From: Plasmopara viticola
Taxonomy: Eukaryota > Oomycota > Peronosporomycetes > Peronosporales > Peronosporaceae
Length of the DNA stretch: 64,000 bases
Direction: 5' to 3'
Assembly (NCBI GenBank): GCA_001695595.3
Contig: MBPM02000003.1
Span: forward strand, 2,621,545-2,685,544
This document shows positions 23,184 through 34,208 of this stretch, in pieces. A program made the position numbers and the translations under genes. The notes below the pieces were generated by a model. It was not told where the DNA came from, did not search any database, and saw nothing but the letters and a program-made list of their open reading frames with translations. Numbering within the stretch: the first letter of the stretch is position 1; every line of letters starts with the position of its first letter.

Positions 23184-24484
23184 ATGCCTACACGTACAGT
23201 TGTTAAACAAAGCCCTTTTACAGGGATGGTGCCAACAATGGTTGAAAACACGAGTGGTGTCATGTGGATGCGTGAGAGTGTAGGGCGGCAGACGCTGTCG
23301 CAGTTGGAGGACGCAAGCTGCGATCTGAGCTTCGTGAAACGCTTTTACAATGGCTTTGAGTTGTGGTGGCTAGCCGGCATGCCTATCACACTCGTGTTCG
23401 TTCTCACGCTGCTGAGCTTCTCCCTAGCATCGGGTATAAGCGAATTGGGTAAGTCAATGCGCTGGAAAGAAGTGCTGCCGTCTTCGGTCCTGCACTTCGT
23501 GGACAAACTCAGTCGACTGCTTGGTGCTGATTCTGCGGCGCTGGAGAAGCAGATGGCGAGGACTGCGGTGCTGAGCGATATGGGCGAATTTAAGATTCCA
23601 TACCATGTTGCTGTTATAATGGATGGCAATAGACGCTATGGCAAGACCAAGTATGGCCTAGGGGTGCGAGGACACTCGGATGGCAGTAGAACGCTTGTGA
23701 ATTTCACGAGCTGGTGCATCGAAGCGGGAATCAAAGTGCTCACAGTATTTGCATTTTCGACAGGTAGGTTAATCGTCAGTTAAAGAGCTGAATGCATGAG
23801 CTTGCGTTCATTAACAATTATTGCTTAACTTGTAGAAAACTGGAATCGCGAGCAATCGGAACTGGACGCCCTAATGGGCTTGTTTAATCAATTTATGCAT
23901 GAGATAGTCCCAGAGGCGCTTAAAAGAAGCATTCGCGTACGTGTATTGGTAAGCGATGGACGCAAGTTGCCAGCGTATGTCCTTCAAGCCATTGAAGAGA
24001 TTGAAACTCAGACGCGACATTGCTCCAGATTTAGTTTGAATCTCTGTGTTAGGTATGGTATTGCATCTCGTATCGATGGTCATTATATTTTAATCTGTTA
24101 TATATGTATAGCTATGGTGCTCGTAATGAGATCGTCAGTGCTTGCCGAAAGATAGCTTTGGAAGTTGTTAATGGCGATATATCGATTCAAGACATAAGAG
24201 AAGATTTGCTAAGTCAGCGCTTGCTAACAGCGTACGCACCATGTAATTTGCAACATAAGTAATGAATCGCCTACCAATCACCGAAAATATGTCACAGTGG
24301 CCTACCGGATCCAGACATTCTCGTACGGACTTCTGGCGAAGTTCGCATCAGCAACTTTCTGCTGTACCAGGTCGCGTACTCGGAGTTTATTTTCATGGAC
24401 AAAATGTGGCCCGAAGTTACGCGAGACGACGTGCGAAAAATCATTGTTGAATATAATCGCCGCTCACGCCGGTTTGGAAAATAA
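23184..24484 (+). CDS. cis-prenyltransferase copy 2, with N-terminal membrane anchor
   Basis: Four exons are inferred: 23184-23763, 23836-24052, 24112-24231, 24298-24484, with introns of 72, 59 and 66 bp, giving 367 aa. Exons 2-4 have exactly the lengths (217, 120, 187 nt) and phases of the last three exons of the copy at 12.7 kb, which proves common descent. Motifs: [10 protein letters not shown] (Asp147 catalytic), GHSDG, FAFSTENW (across intron 1), [12 protein letters not shown] (across intron 2) and [20 protein letters not shown]. Unlike copy 1, it has ~115 extra N-terminal residues with a hydrophobic segment at about 60-82 ([20 protein letters not shown]), predicting an ER membrane anchor as in dolichol-synthesising enzymes. 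The start at 23184 is the first ATG; Met15 or Met19 are alternatives. ADA2 starts 112 bp after its stop. Confidence 0.9.
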
Positions 24485-24596
24485 TACGGGCCGTAAATTT
24501 TAAGTAATTGTTTAGTTACTTAATAAATAGAGTACACTACAGATATATTCTAAGCAATAGGGAGCTGTTAATAACGCAAGGCGAATAATTCACTCG

Positions 24597-26588
24597 ATGG
24601 CGGGCAAGGGCGACCCCGCGCGACGCAGCCACACGAAAACGACCAAAACCAGAAGCTCAAAGGGCTTTTCAAATGCCGAGAGCAAGTCGCCTCGGCGACC
24701 TGAGGCTTATGAAGCCAACGCAAGTGATCCACCTCCTGCCAAGCCGGTAGTCATGAAGACGAAATTCTGCCTTAATTGTCAGAAGGACCTGGTGCGCAAT
24801 ATTCGCATTACATGTGCTGAGTGCAAGTCTCAGCCGCCCATTGAGCTGTGTGTCGAGTGTTTTGCCGTGGGTATCGAGTTAGGTGATCACAAGAAGACTC
24901 ACAAGTACACAGTCTCGGACTGTTTGGCCTTTCCGATTGTAATTGAACCAGACTCGACCGACAGCACATCGTCCGCGCTTGCAGCCGTCGGTACAAATGC
25001 ATCAGCTATTCCAATAGCCGGCAACGATGCTGTTGATAATGCTTGGATGGCGGACGAGGAGCTGTTGCTGCTCGAGGGTATTGAAATGTTTGGTATGGGC
25101 AACTGGAAGGACATTGCGGAGCACGTCATGACTAAGAGTGAAAAGAAATGTGAGCATCATTATCTGACGTCTTACTTAGGCTGGAAGGATCTTATGCCGC
25201 GATTTATCGGCGATGATATTGAGGAGAGCAAAGAGGAGGAGATGAAGGACGTTACACGACAAAACACGGAGGATAAGACGGTCGAAGCGGACAAAATTAC
25301 GAACAATGGAGTGAATAGTTTGCCGGGAGAAAGAAGTGGTCCATGTCAATTGGCAGGGTACATGCCATTGCGTGGGGATTTTGACGTTGAATACGACAAT
25401 GAAGCGGAGATAATCTTGGCAGATATGGAGTTCTCAGATGCAGATCACCCTACTGAACGCGAACTAAAGCTTAAAGTCATCCAAATCTACAACCAGAAAT
25501 TAGCGAAACGTGCCGAGCGCAAGAAATTTGTAGTAGAGCGCGGATTGCTTGATTATAAGCTGCATCAACACACGGAACGAAAGCGACCAAAGGAAGAACG
25601 CGAGTTGCTGGCCCAAATTCGGCCATTTGCACGGCTACAGACACCTGAAGAGCACGATAAATTTGTTGAGGGTTTAATCACAGCCATGCGACTTAAGAAA
25701 CAGATTTTGCTGTTACAAGAATATCGCAAGAATGGTGTCAAAACACTGGCTGAGGCCGAATTGTACGATGCTGAGAAGAAAAAACGTGAACTTGATCAAG
25801 CCATTCAAAAACAGCGCGATAGTGCCTCTTATATATACGAGTCTGGACGTACGAATTCAAGCCGCGATCGTGCGCACCGGTGGCAAAATCGAGAGCACGG
25901 TGCAAATAATGAAGCAGGTGGTGAAAAGACGAGGACTAGGGGATCCGGTGCAAGCGGAGTCAATGCGATTGCAGCAACTTTTTCGATTGAGGGTACACCA
26001 GGATGTCATTTGCTGACTCCGAAGGAAAAGGAATTGTGCGGCAAGCTAAAGTTGTTACCGAAGGTGATTTGCATATTTTTGCCTGACGCTACATGAGTAG
26101 TGAAGTTGATGTATGGTTTGTTTGTCTTTTAGCATTATCTGGTGATTAAAGACGCGCTGGTTCGCGAGTGCTACCGCTTGGGTTATTTAACAAAGAAAAT
26201 AGCCAGAGAGACGGTTCAAATAGGTGCGTGTGATGAAACTGCTACCATCTACATTGTTACTGACTAATGTTTGCCATACGGGCCCTGACAAGATGTGAGC
26301 AAGACTGGTCACATCTATGACTTTTTTGTAAAATGCGGGTGGGTCAAGTCGGAGAACGCTACCACGACAGGTGCTTGGGTCTTACTGCTGCAAATGGAAA
26401 TTTCACGAAGTGTGACGATTACTTTTTTAAATTGCTATGCAGTATCGACTTCGCTTCAAACCAAGAGCTTTAAAGATGCCAAAAAGCCGGCAATCGAGGC
26501 AATCGCAACTGAGTCGATGATGGCGGAGCAGTCAGTAACGCCGATCAAGCGGAAGGCGTTTGAGATGCAAACCGGCAATAAGTTATGA
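24597..26588 (+). CDS. ADA2: Transcriptional adaptor ADA2 (ZZ-SANT-SWIRM)
   Basis: ADA2 is the adaptor that activates the GCN5 histone acetyltransferase in SAGA/ADA complexes. Domains in order: a ZZ zinc finger at ~55-105 (CLNCQ, CAECK, CVECF and a trailing HKKTH), a SANT/Myb domain at ~148-192 (WMADEELLLLEGIEMFGMGNW), the ADA2 middle region with YMPLRGDFDVEYDNEAE and a C-terminal SWIRM domain beginning LLTPKEKELC. Exons: 24597-26063, 26133-26223, 26293-26370 and 26443-26588. Introns 1 and 2 (69 bp each) are needed to rebuild the SWIRM domain (HYLVIKDALVREC, then VQIDVSKTGHIYDFFVKCGW). The third intron (26371-26442) is less certain because it is 72 nt and open in frame. The predicted length is 593 aa spliced, 617 aa if intron 3 is retained. 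The first relic of the tRNA array begins about 200 bp after its stop. Confidence 0.9.
26371..26442 (+). other. Possible third ADA2 intron, in-frame 72 nt
   Basis: It begins GTGCTT after ACAG and ends TGCTATGCAG with a T-rich stretch before the acceptor. Because its length is a multiple of three and contains no stop, splicing or retention both leave the frame open. It lies after the SWIRM domain. Confidence 0.5.
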
Positions 26589-26796
26589 ATTACCGTAACG
26601 CGAGTCTGAAACACATGCGTGTGATTTTTTGTAACATTTAAGAACACTTCACTTTGGTCAAAAGTAGACTTTGTGACATGCCGATGGCGTGGAATGCAGA
26701 ACGAATGCCACAATCTCAGAACAATATCATAAATGCCACTCACACTACTCAACATGAGGGCTCGAAGTAAGAGCTTATCGAACAAGACAAAAATTC

Positions 26797-26868
26797 CTTC
26801 ACGTCCGAAAATTGTACCCAGGTCACCTGCGTCATAGAGGGAAAAATCAACAACAATACTTATGAAAA
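26797..26868 (-). pseudogene. Decayed tRNA-Asp copy (array edge relic)
   Basis: It is still exactly 72 nt when aligned to the array tRNA, with CCTTC-CGTCCG and GGTCACC blocks preserved, but many stem positions and the anticodon loop are changed. It is the leftmost and most diverged copy. Confidence 0.75.
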
Positions 26869-27313
26869 GTATTTTGCAAAAATCACCAAACATTATTAAA
26901 GGTATTAATAAGATTTTCGCAAATCGCTATGCTGTACAATCTCAGCTGTCGCATACTCTACTCACACCTCTCTCTACACGCACGCGCTCACAAGCCATTT
27001 AACCAGCTTACTAGCAAAAACATTGGCTATTCGAACCAGCCAATACCTTTTCACATTGATTTCGATAGAGTCACGATGACACTCCGCAAATCGAAAGACT
27101 ATCAAAAAAAAATTACCGTCAGCCGGACAGAAGTGGGATCAAGCTCCGTCAAAAACAAGTTTTACTTCAGTACACAAGTGTACTGTTTTTGACATGTGCT
27201 AGAGTGACTGCTTCACCAGCTATTCGTGGTCTTGATGATGCGAAGTGTTTGTGGGTGTCACCAAATGCTCTAGAAAATACCAAAAACAAGTTTGCGAACG
27301 AGACCAAAAACAC

Positions 27314-27385
27314 CTTCCCGTCCGGGAAATGAACCGGGGTCACCCGCGTGACAGGCGGGTATATCAACTAATATACTAACAAGAA
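27314..27385 (-). pseudogene. Damaged tRNA-Asp copy
   Basis: It is 72 nt with the GTC anticodon arm intact. The D loop has lost the GG pair, and one T-stem pair has become a C-C mismatch. It is unlikely to fold normally. Confidence 0.75.
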
Positions 27386-27851
27386 CCGTCATTCCACAAG
27401 CACTAAACGATGAAATCGATGCCACTCACGATACTCTCGAATTGCTTCGCGGTTTATAGCTGTATATCTCTGCTGCCAAATACCCTACTCACTCCTCTAC
27501 ATGCACGCGTTCACAAGCCATTTATACAGCTTACTAGCTGGCCAAATGCAGTTGCCTGTCAGATCAACCAGTGCCGTATCACACTGGTTTAAATAGAGTT
27601 AGATGACACACATAGCGAATAGAAAGGCTCAAAGGCCTTTTTAGTAGCCTTGACGTCAGCCGGAAGGATCCGGAGTCAAGCTCCATCAGAAACAATTTTT
27701 GACTTCAGTATATAGGTGTATCGCTTTGTACTGGTCTTTAGGTGAATTCTTCACCAACTATTCGTGGTCTCGATGATGCGAAGTGGTTGTGAGTGTCGCC
27801 AAATGCTCGAGAAACTACCAAAAACAAGTTTGCGAACGAGACTAAAATCAC

Positions 27852-27896
27852 CTTCCCGTCAGGAAATTGAACCCGGGTCACCCGCGTGACAGGTGG
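27852..27896 (-). pseudogene. Half tRNA-Asp (3' 45 nt), unit A
   Basis: Only tRNA nt ~28-72 remain (anticodon arm, T arm, 3' acceptor strand). On the plus strand it ends GACAGGTGG and runs straight into TTTTTTCACCAACT, a spacer sequence that normally lies ~390 bp away. The next copy is 151 bp on. Confidence 0.85.
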
Positions 27897-28002
27897 TTTT
27901 TTCACCAACTATTCGTGGTCTCGATGATATAGAGTGTTTGTGAGTGTCGCCAAATGCTCGAGAAACTACCAGAAACAAGTTCGCGAACGAGATCAAAAAC
28001 AC

Positions 28003-28074
28003 CTTCCCGTCCGGGAATTGAACCCGGATCACCCGCGTGACAGGCGGATGAACTAACCACTATACTAACGAGAA
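28003..28074 (-). tRNA. tRNA-Asp(GTC), variant
   Basis: It is 72 nt with normal acceptor, anticodon loop and T arm. The region GGATGAAC on the plus strand replaces GGGTATAC, giving a U-G pair at the top of the anticodon stem and one D-stem mismatch. It is possibly still expressible because both promoter boxes and the terminator are kept. Confidence 0.6.
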
Positions 28075-28540
28075 TCGTTATGTCACAATTTCTAAACAAT
28101 GTTATTGATGCCATTCACGATACCCTCAAATTGCTTCGCGGTTTATAGCTGTATATCTCTGCTGCCACATATCCTACTCACTCCTCTACATGCACGCGTT
28201 CACAAGCCATTAATACAGCTCACTAGCAGGCCAAAACCAGCTACCTGTAAGTTTAACCAGTGCTGTATCACACTGCTTTCAATACAGACAAGATGACACA
28301 CTTAGCAAATAAAAAAGCTCAAAGGCCTTTTTAGTAGCCTTGACGTCAGCCGGAAAGATCCGGGTCAATCTGCATCTGAAACACTTTTTGACTTCAGTAT
28401 ATAAGTGTATTGCTTTGAACTGGTCTTTGAATGATTTTTTCACCAGCTGCTCATGGTCTTGATGATGCGAAGTGTTTGTGAGTGTCGCCAAATGCTCTAG
28501 AAACTACCAGAAACAAGTTTGCGAACGAGACCAAAAACAC

Positions 28541-28611
28541 CTTCCCGTCCGGAAATTGAACCCGGGTCACCCGCGTGACAGGCGGGTATACCAACCACTG
28601 TACAGAGAAAA
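28541..28611 (-). pseudogene. tRNA-Asp copy with broken acceptor stem (71 nt)
   Basis: The 5' acceptor strand and the start of the D arm are replaced (plus strand TGTACAGAGAAAA), so at least two acceptor pairs are lost, and the T stem carries G53-U61. It is the first of three copies of this sub-family. Confidence 0.75.
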
Positions 28612-29077
28612 TCGTCATACCACAAGCACAAAACAGTGTTATTCATGCCACTCACGATACCCTCAAATTGCTTCGCGGTTTATAGCTGTATATCTCTGCT
28701 GCCAAATACCCTACTCACTCCTCTACATGCACGCGTTCACAAGCCATTTATACAGCTTACTAGCTGGCCAAAAGCAGTTGCCTGTCAATCAACCAGTGCC
28801 GTATCACACTAGTTTAAATAGATTGAAGATGACACACATAGCGAATAGAAAGTCTCAAAGGCCTTTTTAGTAGCCTTGACGTCAGCCGGAAGGATCCGGA
28901 GTCAAGCTCCATTAGAAACAGTTCTTGACTTCAGTATATAAGTGTATTGCTTTGAACTGGTCCTTTAGTGACTTCTTCACCAACTCTTCGTGGTCTCGAT
29001 GATGCGAAGTGGTTGTGAGTGTCGCCAAATGTTCGAGAAACTTCCAAAAACAAGTTTGCGAACGAGACCAAAATTAC

Positions 29078-29122
29078 CTTCCCGTCAGGAAATTCAACCC
29101 GGGTCACCCGCGTGACAGGTGG
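29078..29122 (-). pseudogene. Half tRNA-Asp (3' 45 nt), unit B
   Basis: It has the same breakpoint as the copy at 27852-27896, with an extra change in the T loop (AATTCAACC on the plus strand). The next copy is 151 bp on. Confidence 0.85.
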
Positions 29123-29228
29123 TTTTTTCACCAACTATTCGTGGTCTTGATGATGCGAAGTGTTTGTGAGTGTCGCCAAATGCTCTAGAAACTCCCAAAA
29201 ACAAGTTTGCGAACGAGACCAAAAACAC

Positions 29229-29299
29229 CTTCCCGTCCGGGAATTGAACCCGGGTCACCCGCGTGACAGGCGGGTATACCAACCACTGTACAGAGAAAA
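29229..29299 (-). pseudogene. tRNA-Asp copy with broken acceptor stem (71 nt)
   Basis: It has the same altered 5' end as the copy at 28541-28611 but a normal T arm (GGGAATTGAACCC on the plus strand), so the two defects are not linked. Confidence 0.75.
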
Positions 29300-29769
29300 T
29301 CGTCATACCACAAGCACAAAACAGTGTAATTGATGCCACTCACGATACCCTCAAATTGCTTCGCGGTTTATAGCTGTATATCTCTGCTGCCAAATACCCT
29401 ACTCACTCCTCTACATGCACGCGTTCACAAGCCATTTATACAGCTCACTAGCAGGCCAAAAGCAGTTGCCTGTAAGTTTAACCAGTGCCCAATATCACTG
29501 CTTTCAATACAGACAAGATGACACACTTAGCAAATAAAAAAGCTCAAAGGCCTTTTTAGTAGCCTTGACGTCAGCCGGAAGGATCCGGAGTCAAGCTCCA
29601 TCAGAAACAATTTTTGACTTCAGTATATAAGTGTATTGCTTTTAACTGGTCTTTCAGGTGACTTCTTCACCAACTATTCGTGGTCTCGATAATGCGAAGT
29701 GGTTGTGAGTGTCGCCAAATGCTCGAGAAACTACCCCAGAAACAAGTTTGCGAACGAGACCAAAAACAC

Positions 29770-29814
29770 CTTCCCGTCAGGAAATTCAACCCGGGTCACC
29801 CGCGTGACAGGTGG
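29770..29814 (-). pseudogene. Half tRNA-Asp (3' 45 nt), unit C
   Basis: This is the third copy of the half-tRNA unit, with the T-loop change of unit B. The next copy is 149 bp on. Confidence 0.85.
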
Positions 29815-29918
29815 TTTTTTCACCAACTATTCGTGGTCTTGATGATGCGAAGTGTTTGTGAGTGTCGCCAAATGCTCGAGAAACTACCAGAAACAAGTTC
29901 GCGAACGAGACCAAAAAC

Positions 29919-29990
29919 CTTCCCGTCCGGAAATTGAACCCGGGTCACCCGCGTGACAGGCGGGTATACTAACCACTATACTAACGAGAA
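29919..29990 (-). tRNA. tRNA-Asp(GTC), C61 to T variant
   Basis: The tRNA is normal except that the near-universal G53-C61 pair is G53-U61, which also weakens the B box. The trailer lacks the usual GTG, so the T5 run follows almost directly. Confidence 0.55.
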
Positions 29991-30452
29991 TCGTTATGTC
30001 ACAATTCTTAAACGATGTAATTGATGCCACTCACAATACTCTCGAATTGCTTCGCGGTTTATAGCTGTATAATTCTGCTGCCACATATCCTACTCACTCC
30101 TCTACATGCACGCGTTCACAAGCCATTTATACAGCTCACTAGCAGGCCAAAACCAGTTGCCTGTAAGTTTAACCAGTGCCCAATATCACTGCTTTCAATA
30201 CAGACAAGATGACACACTTAGCAAATAAAAAAGCTCAAAGGCCTTTTAGCCTTGACGTCAGCCGGAAGGATCCGGGTCAATCTGCATCAGAAACACTTTT
30301 TGACTTCAGTATATAAGTGTATTGCTTTGAACTGGTCCTTGAGTGACTCCTTCACCAGCTGCTCATGGTCTTGATGATGCGAAGTGTTTGTAAGTGTCGC
30401 CAAATGCTCTAGAAACTACCAAAAACAAGTTTGCGAACGAGACCAAAAACAC

Positions 30453-30523
30453 CTTCCCGTCCGGAAATTGAACCCGGGTCACCCGCGTGACAGGCGGGTA
30501 TACCAACCACTGTACAGAGATAA
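30453..30523 (-). pseudogene. tRNA-Asp copy with broken acceptor stem (71 nt)
   Basis: This is the third member of the altered-5'-end sub-family (plus strand TGTACAGAGATAA), also with G53-U61. Confidence 0.75.
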
Positions 30524-30989
30524 TCGTCATACCACAAGCACAAAACAGTGTAATTGATGCCACGCACGATACCCTCAAATTGCTTCGCGGTTCATAGCTG
30601 TATATCTCTGCTGCCAAATACCCTACTCACTCCTCAACATGCACGCTTTCACAAGCCATTTATACAGCTCACTAGCTGGCCAAAAGCAGTTGCCTGTCAG
30701 ATCAACCAGTGCCGTGTCACACTGGTTTTGATAGAGTTAGATGACACACTTAGGTTATAGAAAGGCTCAAAGGCCTTTTTAATAGTCTTGACGTCAGCCG
30801 GAAGGATCCGGAGTCAAGCTCCATCAGAAACAGTTCTTGACTTCAGTATATAAGTGTATTGCTTTGAACTGGTCCTTGAGTGACTTCTTCACCAGCTATT
30901 CGTGGTCTTGATGATGCGAAGTGTTTGTGAGTGTCGCCAAATGCTCGAGAAACTCCCAGAAACAAGTTTGCGAACGAGATCAAAAACAC

Positions 30990-31061
30990 CTTCCCGTCCG
31001 GGAATTGAACCCGGGTCACCCGCGTGACAGGCGGGTATACTAACCACTATACTAACGAGAA
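30990..31061 (-). tRNA. tRNA-Asp(GTC), first standard copy
   Basis: This is the leftmost copy with the full standard 72-nt sequence. The next copy is 542 bp on because of a GTGT insertion near 31,395. Confidence 0.95.
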
Positions 31062-31531
31062 TCGTTATGCCACAAACACTAGACGATGTAATTGATGCCA
31101 CTCACAATACCTTCGAATTCCTTCTTGGTTTATAGCCGTATATCTCTGCTGCCACATACCCTACTCACCCCTCTACATGCACGCGTTCACAAGCCATTTA
31201 TACAGCTCACTAGCTGGCCAAAACCAGTTGCCTGTCAGATCAACCAGTGCCGAGTCACACTGGTTTTGATAGAGTTAGATGACACACTTAGGGAATAGAA
31301 AGGCTCAAAGGCCTTTTTAATAGTCTTGACGTCAGCCGGAAGGATCCGGAGTCAAGCTCCATCAGAAACAGTTCTTGACTTCAGTATTTAAGTGTGTGTA
31401 TTGCTTTGAACTGGTCCTTGAGTGACTTCTTCACCAGCTATTCGTGGTCTTGATGATGCGAAGTGTTTGTGAGTGTCGCCAAATGCTCGAGAAACTCCCA
31501 GAAACAAGTTTGCGAACGAGATCAAAAACAC

Positions 31532-31603
31532 CTTCCCGTCCGGGAATTGAACCCGGGTCACCCGCGTGACAGGCGGGTATACTAACCACTATACTAACGA
31601 GAA
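31532..31603 (-). tRNA. tRNA-Asp(GTC)
   Basis: Intact; 538 bp to the next copy. The spacer still has CTTCTTGG where the core has CTTCGCGG. Confidence 0.95.
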
Positions 31604-32069
31604 TCGTTATGCCACAAACACTAGACGATGTAATTGATGCCACTCACAATACCTTCGAATTCCTTCTTGGTTTATAGCCGTATATCTCTGCTGCCACATA
31701 CCCTACTCACCCCTCTACATGCACGCGTTCACAAGCCATTTATACAGCTCACTAGCTGGCCAAAAGCAGTTGCCTGTCAGATCAACCAGTGCCGAGTCAC
31801 ACTGGTTTTGATAGAGTTAGATGACACACTTAGGGAATAGAAAGGCTCAAAGGCCTTTTTAATAGTCTTGACGTCAGCCGGAAGGATCCGGAGTCAAGCT
31901 CCATCAGAAACAGTTCTTGACTTCAGTATATAAGTGTATTGCTTTGAGCTGGTCCTCGAGTGACTTCTTCACCAGCTATTCGTGGTCTTGATGATGCGAA
32001 GTGTTTGTGAGTGTCGCCAAATGCTCGAGAAACTCCCAGAAACAAGTTTGCGAACGAGATCAAAAACAC

Positions 32070-32141
32070 CTTCCCGTCCGGAAATTGAACCCGGGTCACC
32101 CGCGTGACAGGCGGGTATACTAACCACTATACTAACGAGAA
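32070..32141 (-). tRNA. tRNA-Asp(GTC), C61 to T variant
   Basis: The only change is G53-U61 in the T stem. It lies among intact copies; activity may be reduced. Confidence 0.65.
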
Positions 32142-32607
32142 TCGTTATGCCACATACACTAGACGATGTAATTTATGCCACTCACAATACCTTCAAATTG
32201 CTTCGCGGTTTATAGCCGTATATCTCTGCTGCCACAAACCCTACTCACTCCTCTACATGCACGCGTTCACAAGCCATTTATGCAGCACACTAGCTGGCCA
32301 AAAGCAGTTGCCTGTCAGATCAACCAGTGCCGAGTCACACTGGTTTTGATAGAGTTAGATGACACACTTAGGGAATAGAAAGGCTCAAAGGCCTTTTTAG
32401 TAGTCTTGACGTCAGCCGGAAGGATCCGGAGTCAAGCTCCATCAGAAACAGTTCTTGACTTCAGTATATAACTGTAATGCTTTGAACTGGTCCTCGAGTG
32501 ACTTCTTCACCAGCTATTCGTGGTCTTGATGATGCGAAGTGTTTGTGAGTGTCGCCAAATGCTCGAGAAACTCCCAGAAACAAGTTTGCGAACGAGATCA
32601 AAAACAC

Positions 32608-32679
32608 CTTCCCGTCCGGGAATTGAACCCGGGTCACCCGCGTGACAGGCGGGTATACTAACCACTATACTAACGAGAA
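32608..32679 (-). tRNA. tRNA-Asp(GTC)
   Basis: Intact; 535 bp to the next copy because the T-run of the following spacer is shortened (GGCCTTAATAG). Confidence 0.95.
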
Positions 32680-33142
32680 TCGTTATGCCACAAACACTAG
32701 ACGATGTAATTGATGCCACTCACAATACCTTCAAATTGCTTCGCGGTTTATAGCCGTATATATCTGCTGCCACATACCCTACTCACTCCTCTACATGCAC
32801 GCGTTCACAAGCCATTTATACAGCTCACTAGCTGGCCAAAAGCAGTTGCCTGTCAGATCAACCAGTGCCGAGTCACACTGGTTTTGATAGAGTTAGATGA
32901 CACACTTAGGGAATAGAAAGGCTCAAAGGCCTTAATAGTCTTGACGTCAGCCGGAAGGATCCGGAGTCAAGCTCCATCAGAAACAGTTCTTGACTTCAGT
33001 ATATAAGTGTATTGCTTTGAACTGGTCCTTGAGTGACTTCTTCACCAGCTATTCGTGGTCTTGATGATGCGAAGTGTTTGTGAGTGTCGCCAATTGCTCG
33101 AGAAACTCCCAGAAACAAGTTTGCGAACGAGATCAAAAACAC

Positions 33143-33213
33143 CTTCCCGTCCGGAATTGAACCCGGGTCACCCGCGTGACAGGCGGGTATACTAACCACT
33201 ATACTAACGAGAA
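33143..33213 (-). pseudogene. tRNA-Asp with one-base T-stem deletion (71 nt)
   Basis: Plus strand CCGGAATTG instead of CCGGGAATTG removes one T-stem base and disturbs the B box, so it is probably non-functional. Confidence 0.75.
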
Positions 33214-33679
33214 TCGTTATGCCACAAACACTAGACGATGTAATTGATGCCACTCACAATACCTTCAAATTGCTTCGCGGTTTATAGCCGTATATCTCTG
33301 CTGCCACATACCCTACTCACTCCTCTACATGCACGCGTTCACAAGCCATTTATACAGCTCACTAGCTGGCCAAAAGCAGTTGCCTGTCAGATCAACCAGT
33401 GCCGAGTCACACTGGTTTTGATAGAGTTAGATGACACACTTAGGGAATAGAAAGGCTCAAAGGCCTTTTTAATAGTCTTGACGTCAGCCGGAAGGATCCG
33501 GAGTCAAGCTCCATCAGAAACAGTTCTTGACTTCAGTATATAAGTGTATTGCTTTGAACTGGTCCTCGAGTGACTTCTTCACCAGCTATTCGTGGTCTTG
33601 ATGATGCGAAGTGTTTGTGAGTGTCGCCAAATGCTCGAGAAACTCCCAGAAACAAGTTTGCGAACGAGATCAAAAACAC

Positions 33680-33751
33680 CTTCCCGTCCGGGAATTGAAC
33701 CCGGGTCACCCGCGTGACAGGCGGGTATACTAACCACTATACTAACGAGAA
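33680..33751 (-). tRNA. tRNA-Asp(GTC)
   Basis: Intact; 537 bp to the next copy, here because one base is missing in GCCACAACCC, not because of the T3 allele. Confidence 0.95.
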
Positions 33752-34208
33752 TCGTTATGCCACAAACACTAGACGATGTAATTGATGCCACTCACAATAC
33801 CTTCAAATTGCTTCGCGGTTTATAGCCGTATATCTCTGCTGCCACAACCCTACTCACTCCTCTACATGCACGCGTTCACAAGCCATTTATACAGCACACT
33901 AGCTGGCCAAAAGCAGTTGCCTGTCAGATCAACCAGTGCCGAGTCACACTGGTTTTGATAGAGTTAGATGACACACTTAGGGAATAGAAAGGCTCAAAGG
34001 CCTTTTTAATAGTCTTGACGTCAGCCGGAAGGATCCGGAGTCAAGCTCCATCAGAAACAGTTCTTGACTTCAGTATATAAGTGTATTGCTTTGAACTGGT
34101 CCTCGAGTGACTTCTTCACCAGCTATTCGTGGTCTTGATGATGCGAAGTGTTTGTGAGTGTCGCCAAATGCTCGAGAAACTCCCAGAAACAAGTTTGCGA
34201 ACGAGATC

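Larger units (their letters stand above)
26589..30989 (-). repeat. Degenerate left flank of the tRNA array
   Basis: The ten tRNA loci here are spaced 517, 538, 151, 538, 537, 151, 541, 149 and 534 bp apart, with 537 bp to the first standard copy at 30,990. Divergence is highest at the left (the copy at 26,797) and falls to the right. Two sub-families alternate: one with a normal tRNA 5' end and a spacer like the core, and one in which the 5' end reads GTACAGAGA on the plus strand and the tRNA is 71 nt. Three 149-151-bp units carry only the 3' part of the tRNA. Confidence 0.85.

Noticed and set aside
22315..30990. Functional link between the TrmB gene and the nearby tRNA array
   Set aside because: tRNA-Asp here has a 4-nt variable loop without the usual m7G46 context, and proximity alone is not evidence.
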